Below the pieces are notes generated by a model. The model did no database searches. It was given only the letters and a program-made list of their open reading frames with translations, and was not told the origin of the DNA. From assembly GCA_021234155.1 (NCBI GenBank), contig JAJEKV010000056.1, positions 6,136,932 through 6,200,931 of the forward strand: DNA of 64,000 bases, given 5' to 3'. Origin of the DNA: Isoetes taiwanensis. Taxonomy: Eukaryota > Streptophyta > Lycopodiopsida > Isoetales > Isoetaceae. This document shows positions 57,695 through 64,000 of this stretch, piece after piece. Both the position numbers and the translations under genes were made by a program. Position 1 is the first letter of the stretch. Each line of letters opens with the position of its first letter.

Positions 57695-57915
57695 TATGCA
57701 GGTAGAGTATTGGAAAAATTGCTTGAAAGTTAACCTTACTGCATATATCAGGTTATGGCAAACGATATTCTTCAGGCCTTGGAGGTCTATAGTGCTTGCT
57801 CAGCTACACAGGTAGAGTATTGGAAAAATTGCTTAAAAGTCAACCTTACTGCATATATCAGGTTATGGCAAATACATATTCTTCAGGCCTTGGAGGTTTA
57901 TAGTGCTTGCTCAGG
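57695..57915. repeat. Tandem duplication of about 113 bp
   Basis: Two copies share caggtagagtattggaaaaa, ttactgcatatatcaggtta and tattcttcaggccttggagg. Differences are few, so the event is fairly recent. Confidence 0.9.
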
Positions 57916-58175
57916 TCTATTTTTCTATTCATTGTTGGATGATGTAAAATCAAGGTACCATCGGTTCTGAACATCCGCCCAGCAAACTCTCAGAGATAAA
58001 GTATTCTACCATCTAGAATTGGTATGCAGGTGATGCAGAGGGTCTTGGAGGCATTTATAACTTTGTCACAAAAGGGGTTTTATGATGGGAATAAATAAAA
58101 AATATAACTCAAGTGGAGACTAATTCCGCAATCACATGGAAGTATCCAATTGTACTCTTGAAGGGAGATGATACA

Positions 58176-58756
58176 CACTACAATAATTTCGTGTCATATC
58201 GACATCTATAACGATGTCTGGATGTCGTTTAGTCGTCGTTGAACGATGGCAAAATGTTGCTAAACGACGCCTATAACGACATTTAGTCGTCGTCAAACGA
58301 CGTCTAATCGTCGTTAAGCACGTCGCAATTGCGGCGTTGTTTAACGACGGCAATATGTCTTTTAACGACGGTTATGACACGTCGGCTTGCCAGCGTGTTG
58401 GTGCGTTCAGCGCGATGGTTGCCAGCGCGGACGCTGGCGTGGAGGACACGCTATCAACGATGTGCAAGACACATCAGCTGGTGCTACGTACTTTTCTGAC
58501 GTGGCACCTGCTTTCCAAACACGCGGCATGTCATTGAACGACGTTTAGTGGTTGTCACGTGCCTTCATGCGTTTGCAGACGTGGCTGCGACGTGGCATCC
58601 ACGTGGCCTATCCACGTGCAGTCATGACACGTCACACCTTCTAATCGTCATTAAACGACGTTGATGTCTTAGAATGACATGGGCGTCGTTTAAGGACGTG
58701 TTGTCATAGTTCAACGACGACCCAACGTCGCTTATGGTCGATGATTCCTTGTAGTG
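58176..58756. mobile_element. Small non-autonomous CACTA (En/Spm) element
   Basis: Ends are CACTACAA and TTGTAGTG, flanked by a 3-bp duplication (aca at 58173-58175 and 58757-58759), the pattern of CACTA transposons. The 581-bp interior is packed with short direct and inverted copies of cgtcgtttaacgacg-like motifs, the usual subterminal transposase binding repeats. No ORF for a transposase is present. Confidence 0.93.
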
Positions 58757-59078
58757 ACAATAGGAGAATTCTACTATGTTGTTCTACTATGCATCTGGAT
58801 ATAGGATATAGGATGATAAGGCAGCGGATTTGGCATATGCAACTCCATTCTTGTGGATTTATAGGGCGTTTTGTTGTCCATCACACCCTAATATGGACGG
58901 TCATGATTTCGCTTAGTTATCGAACGGTCATAAGTTATCTGGTCTTCAAGCATGAAATCGACAGACTGCTGCGGTTAAGCCTTCTTCTGTGCAAGGCGTC
59001 ATCGTGTGCTTTCTTCTACATAACTAACACCAGGAGAGAAGTTGAAATCTAAAGGGAAGGATTCAGTATTGCATAAAG

Positions 59079-59340
59079 ATGCAGCAGCAGGGGGAGCAAA
59101 TAGAAGGGAAATTGAAAACTAAAGGGAAGGATTCAGTGGTGCTTAAGGATCGATTGTTGTTATTTTATCGTTGTTGCGATTCGGTCTGTAAACAGCTTCC
59201 GGATTTGCCACAATGTAAGGTTGCAGTAATTGGAGCAAGAGCAGCGGACCTGGAGCTGCTGAGGGAGGGCTACAAGGTTCAAGTTTTTGAACAGGAACTT
59301 AACTTTCTCTATGCTTCATGCAGCAAAGGTACCATATGCT
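59079..59340 (+). pseudogene. Flavin-containing monooxygenase (FMO) N-terminal fragment
   Basis: The frame includes CKVAVIGARAADLELLREGY, then KVQVFEQ. It matches the FAD-binding start of plant FMOs (VAVIGAGAAGL...REGH-x-V-x-VFE). The GxGxxG core is spoiled (GARAAD) and several residues before LRREG are missing. No later FMO block (FATGY, second GxGxxG) is recognised. It is dead or a single decayed exon. Confidence 0.72.
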
Positions 59341-60069
59341 CCATTTTTTCCATTTCGCATCCAAGATTTTCATCTGCAATAGATTGTTTTCTGCCCCATG
59401 TATAGCTTTGTTCCTGTCAAAATCCTCAAAGTGGTATCGCAGTACAAAGTTCCATAACAACCGCCAGCTTAAATACTTAAATACTCTACTATGGATGGCT
59501 GTGTGTTTTGGATTCAGTCTCACCCAACATTATAATATAAGATAGCCGATGGTTTTGGATTCAACCTATTTTTTGGTATGAGAATCCTGCTCGATAATGC
59601 ACACAGAGTCCTAAAATTTTTAGGCTTTATTATTTAGCTTTTATCTGAAGGCTTTTGGAGCCGAAGTTCTAGTCTGATATATCCTGGGCTTGGCTTTATG
59701 CTACATAAGTGTTGTCTTCGTTGGAGCAAAGTGATGATTTGACTCTTCCATAACAAAGGTAAAAGCTTTGTCTATATTTCATTCATTCTTTGTTTTCATC
59801 ATTTCAAATGTAGTAGACCTCTCTATTGCAAGACTACTCTAGGCCTGCATGTTTCTAAACATAGTACAGAGGATTGTGGAGAGTTTGAGCATTTATGTTT
59901 CTAAGGTATGAAGTTGGTGCTTTTCTCGAATTTGTGCTCATCAAACCAAGTCTTGCACATGCTAAAGTCGGAGTTCGAAGCTAACCTAAGCATGGTCACT
60001 TCTACTTCTTTGGTTGCATCTTTATTCCGGTATAAAATTTCCTTTTGATTTTCTATTGACTGTTCTGCA

Positions 60070-60131
60070 CTATGTAACGTCCTGCAGACATCTCTTTAGA
60101 CTATGTAACGTCCTGCAGACATCTCTTTATG
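60070..60131. repeat. 31-bp tandem duplication
   Basis: ctatgtaacgtcctgcagac plus atctcttta occurs twice in direct tandem (60070 and 60101), apparently without differences. Confidence 0.9.
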
Positions 60132-60399
60132 CTCAGATGGTTCAATGCAAATGGTGCTATTGATGAGACCTTCAGAAGGATTTGCTCACGCTCTGGCCGG
60201 ATCTTACTATAGAAGACAAAGGCCTTCTTTGTGCTTTGCTTACCTTTAAGCTCATCACTTGTGAAGGTAAAGTTCATTCTTCATCTTGTCTAGCCATTGG
60301 CCTATATCATGCATGATTTCTACCTGGCGAACATCAGAGACAAGTTTATTGACGGACCACCCTGTGCTTTTCACGGGGATATCCACGCAAGGTGGCTGT

Positions 60400-61520
60400 T
60401 ACAGCAAGACAACAAATATCTTCAAGATCAGTTATGGGTTAATGCTCTTTAGGTAGAGTACATGCCCGAGCTTGCTGACTACTTGCCTTTCTGGATTGCA
60501 GAAGCCTTGCAGGAGGTCCAGAAGAATATTTATGAGGAATTGGGGATTGGGTATGCTCAACTCTATTTGCAGCACTTAGGCTCATTCAACAGTTTTCGTG
60601 GCTATCTTGACAGCCAGACCATTCCTGTAGATTGAACTCCACCCCCTCCCCTCCCCCCCCATCCTGAATGGGAACGCTAGTGTCAGGCCCTGGATCACGA
60701 TTTACTTCAGAAATTCCGCACTCAAGCTCAGAAGCCCATGATGCAGCCGGCCCAACACGACACTCCTTATGCATCAATGCATCACTGGGAACACCTCCAT
60801 GCCGTCAGTTTCTCACTTCTGATTGGCGCTCATCCTTTTGGACTAAGGCTTTGGCTGGTCATGCTGATTGGACCCCACACATATTTCTACAGATCTCCAT
60901 TGGGATTCTCGCTTTGTGCGTAGGAGTGTCTGGCAAGAAGGGGAAACCTTGGATCATAACAGGAATTGGATTAGATCCCAAATGAAAGAGGTTGAAAAAC
61001 CACGGCCAATGCAGTCTGGAGACTCACTCAGTTTTTGGAAAGAGTTGCCACTTCGCCGGATCCGTCTGCTCATATGCAAGCGGGCTTCTGTGCCGTTTTA
61101 AAGTGTCTTCTCACCTGCTCTTTGGCTCGCAGTCATCTAGTTTACTATTGCAATCCCAATGCTAGTGCAGGCACTTTTGGCCTACAAACATGTCTGCTGA
61201 TTGAATGCCAATTTGTTTCTTGAGGCTCTTCATACTTTTGAAGACATGGTGCAGTCTAGATTTCTGTTGGATGAGTCACCGCCTATTAGGTTAAATACTG
61301 CAGATGCTTTGAAAGACCGACAGGATCTCATTCAGAAGTATCATTCCGAGGCTCGACCTCATAATCGTCAGGATGATTTCAATCAAGTCATAGGTTTTCC
61401 ACCTCCCGAGACTGCGCCTGTTTTTCTCTCCTCCGAGTGTTCTTTGGTGGGGGGAAGTGTTAGTCCTGTGCCACCAGGCACTGGACTATTTCTGAGCACA
61501 ACGTAAGAGCCAAAAGGCAA
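60400..61520 (+). pseudogene. 3' part of an unidentified retroelement ORF (copy 2)
   Basis: Broken frames give ADYLPFWIAEALQEVQKNIY with EELGIGYAQLYLQHLGSFNS (60475-60590), MHHWEHLHAVSFSLLIGAHP (60778), then from 61201 LEALHTFEDMVQSRFLLDES and LNTADALKDRQDLIQKYH to the stop at 61506. A purine-rich tract (tggggggaag) and TGTTAGTCCTGTG follow near 61448, like a PPT and LTR start, though the tract overlaps the frame. The 61201 block is related to the copy at 42514-42800. I know no family that fits. Confidence 0.45.
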
Positions 61521-61649
61521 GGGTCAAGGTCAAGCAGGAGCATCAGGTAGCAAATCCACGCCCACGCAGAAATCCATGACCACGCAAAAACCCACGCCCC
61601 TGTCAAAGAAGAGGGCGAGGGGGGACAAGTGACCACCTCCAGGGAATGC

Positions 61650-64000
61650 GGCCTTAACTTAGCAGCATTCGCGGCATTAATGCCGGTTCACCTCAAATCA
61701 AGCATATGATCCAGGAATTGGTAACCGAGAAGTGGAAATGAAACCAATTTGCTTGAAACCATGGTTTACATCCATATAACAGAGGCAAAAATACTTTCAA
61801 CAATCAATGCCTTTCAAATTTTCATAATTTAACCGTGCAGAAGCAAAATTTATCCCAATAAGGCATAAGCAAAAGAAAAATTTGTCAAATTTTAAGTACA
61901 CAATGAATCTTACTAGAATCTTCTTGGATCCTTTGGACATGCATAAGAACATATACCTGAATGCTTCCGATAATCTGATGATCGCCAATGGTGGTATCCC
62001 ATGAATCTAGATATTGCAACATATAATTTTGCTTTTCTGTTTTTAGCATATACCTAGCTGATAATGCAATGTCAACCAGTTATAAGGCAATGCTAATCCC
62101 TCCGGATTGAGTAGATGCCTACGTAAGAAAAGGAATTGTAATACAAATGTGATAAATTCATGACTATATAATAATTCTTTGGTCCTTAATTAACCAGCAT
62201 TTCAAAAAGACTGATGCATAGATTAATTGGATATCTGGTTCAATAATGCGGGAAAGTTGATCAGAGCATCCTCCAACAGCGACCAATGTGTTTTCTGACA
62301 CTTGCTGAGGATAACTTCCCTTCCGTTAAAAAACCAAGATATGGAAAACGCCCATGTACAAGTACATGTAAAAATAAATTACAAAGGTATGGGAACATAT
62401 GGAAGAAGTCTACCTGGAAAAAAGAATACAATCAAAATACTCCTCACTTGGTGCCCGACTCCCATACCCTTAAATAGAAGGGATGACAAGTTCTTTATTG
62501 CCAGCATTGTCAAACTGCCTGTTTAACTAAAAGAATTAAAACGGAACAAATGTATCAACAAAAGATACAAAAAAGGCTCAAACTTAAAGGAAGTGCTCCA
62601 CGTAAATGACAAAGGACATGGTTTGCATTATCCATGAAGCTTCTTTCAACTACCTCATCCAACATTTGAAGCCCTGAAATATAGCAAATGAAGTTAAGAG
62701 AAAAATGAAGGAAATTATAGACGAGAAACCTCATAATAAGTTGAGCAAGTCAAATTTATATTCACCTTCAGCAAAAAGAATAGGTGGATCGAAGCTAAAT
62801 ATTATTCCACCAATTCTGGCACTCAAGCCACTTTAAAGTTGCAAACTAATATAAAATCCAGATTTTCATCTACCCTAGAAGCCTTCTTTAGTTGATACAC
62901 CTTGTGTATAAGATGCTATAATTTGAAATTTTGTGTCTAGTTGCAAGTTTAATAATTGTATGAAAAGGGAAATTTGAATCATCTGCATGGGGATTAAGAG
63001 AGAAAACATACTTGTATTAGTTGACGCTGAACAAAAATTCACTTTGATTTTTCTGTCAGTCGATTGTGGACATGCAGCAGTAATGATGCAAGAACCTGCA
63101 AAGAATAGAAGGATTTAATCATACAAAGTTCAAAATATGTGCATGCCATATCGAATAGGCATGGCCTTACATGTGCACATTCCGCCTTTGCTGTTGCAAT
63201 ACACCACTCCATTCCTAAACGCCATGATATTCGCTTCAAGATATGGCTGAGTGAATGCAGCAGGGAATAGTTGTTTTTGCAGAATGTGCAAGGGTATTTG
63301 AAGAAATGAATGAAGGGGTTCACCTCCATTTTGCGAATCCATTATTTACCAAGCAGTTACCTGTTCTCGCCTCTCACAGGTCTGCAACGGACGATCCAGA
63401 TCATCTGGATCAACAAACCTGCCAGTTAAGGGGGAAGTCTAAAGCTTGGAAGAGAGATAATCTGAAGAATTTGACCACCAGCATTTCGCCATATCTCTAT
63501 AGCTCTGCCTATGTCGCTGCAAAATCGTGTACAAGCTCTACCACAGAATAAAAAGTTTACCATTGTTTGCCAAACCTAAGATTCACAGACAAGTCTTGTT
63601 GCTCTATCGAAAAATACAAGCTTCAGTGCAGAGAAGAAAAAGAGAGGAAGAGGGAAAGCTTTGTGGCTATGAAGAAAGAATTTGGAAGGAAAAAAAGGGG
63701 GACGAGTCAGAAGGCAAACAGATATTTTGGATTTTTTTCTAATTTTCGTGATCGTAGATGCGAAAATAGAGAGATCCAATGTTATAAAATCAATTTGGCC
63801 TACATGGCTATATACTATCTCAATTTGGCCTACGTGGCTATATACTTAGATAGTATAGAATTGCAGCAAATGTTGTAGGGGGGTTTGGGCAAGTCTGCTA
63901 AAAAAATTTATTACGTGAGGAGAATACATATAAAAGTTTACTACTTTCTTTGTGGAAATATTTATGGGGTATACATGCAAAGCGATGGTTAGGAGTATGA
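61650..64000 (-). other. Possible exons of an unidentified minus-strand gene
   Basis: Several blocks on the minus strand look exon-like. About 63172-63240 reads WRLGMEWCIATAKAECAH with a GTAAGG donor. About 63045-63097 reads VLASLLLHVHNRLTEKS after a TTTGCAG acceptor. About 62588-62668 reads LQMLDEVVERSFMDNANHVL after TTTCAG. About 62235-62300 reads ENTLVAVGGCSDQLSRIIEP, and about 61958-62010 WDTTIGDHQIIGSIQ with a GTATAT donor. I do not know the protein and cannot show the blocks belong together. No intact ORF above 100 codons is convincing here. Confidence 0.3.

Noticed and set aside
1-64000. CRISPR arrays, bacterial operons, rRNA genes
   Set aside because: None seen; tandem repeats present are duplications or hairpin arrays without CRISPR spacing, and gene structure is eukaryotic.

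Overview
The window is nuclear DNA of a land plant with a large, repeat-rich genome. The evidence is multi-exon GT-AG genes with small exons, plant Copia elements and chromoviruses, and plant gene families (glutamate-cysteine ligase, SPPL, HAK/KUP, GDSL, FMO). A 12-exon gene for a MurJ-type lipid II flippase points away from typical flowering plants, which as far as I know lack it, and toward a gymnosperm, fern, lycophyte or bryophyte. I cannot choose among these from the sequence. Most of the window is transposable-element DNA and gene debris.

Layout. 1-11,156: an older Copia element (A, 1,151-11,156) split exactly by a very young one (B, 4,923-9,883, LTRs identical over 158 bp). 11,447-19,894 (minus): the N-terminal half of the MurJ homologue, its introns full of LINE and Copia fragments; the 3' half lies beyond the left edge, so the Copia nest sits in one of its introns. 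20,939-22,022 (minus): a frameshifted signal peptide peptidase-like pseudogene, followed by a HAK/KUP exon remnant. 22,533-25,400: a non-autonomous LTR element with an unrecognised ORF. 28,298-40,653: a decayed chromovirus (Ty3/Gypsy) with a truncated left LTR and a 1.6-kb right LTR. 40,704-54,800: fragments of NEMF/Rqc2, GDSL and SUVR5-like genes, two inverted copies of a 1-kb dimeric repeat, and retroelement remnants. 54,804-56,300 (minus): an intact, intronless glutamate-cysteine ligase ORF. 58,176-58,756: a small CACTA element. 59-64 kb: an FMO fragment, an unusual retroelement 3' end, and possible exons of an unidentified minus-strand gene.

The most unusual item is in the chromovirus leader, between the primer binding site and gag (29,171-30,287). 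It is a decayed ORF that begins with an almost exact histone H3 tail (ARTKQTMRK), continues through a long Q/E/K-rich insert, and ends with a recognisable H3 histone fold ([14 protein letters not shown]). The same element ends its integrase with a chromodomain, the fold that reads H3 tails. Behind the histone ORF are three spaced copies of a palindrome-rich repeat and a second leader ORF of unknown function. I know of no described retrotransposon with this arrangement.

Only the MurJ-like gene and the glutamate-cysteine ligase look like potentially working host genes. Copia B is nearly intact apart from one 11-bp duplication. The rest is decaying transposons and gene fragments.
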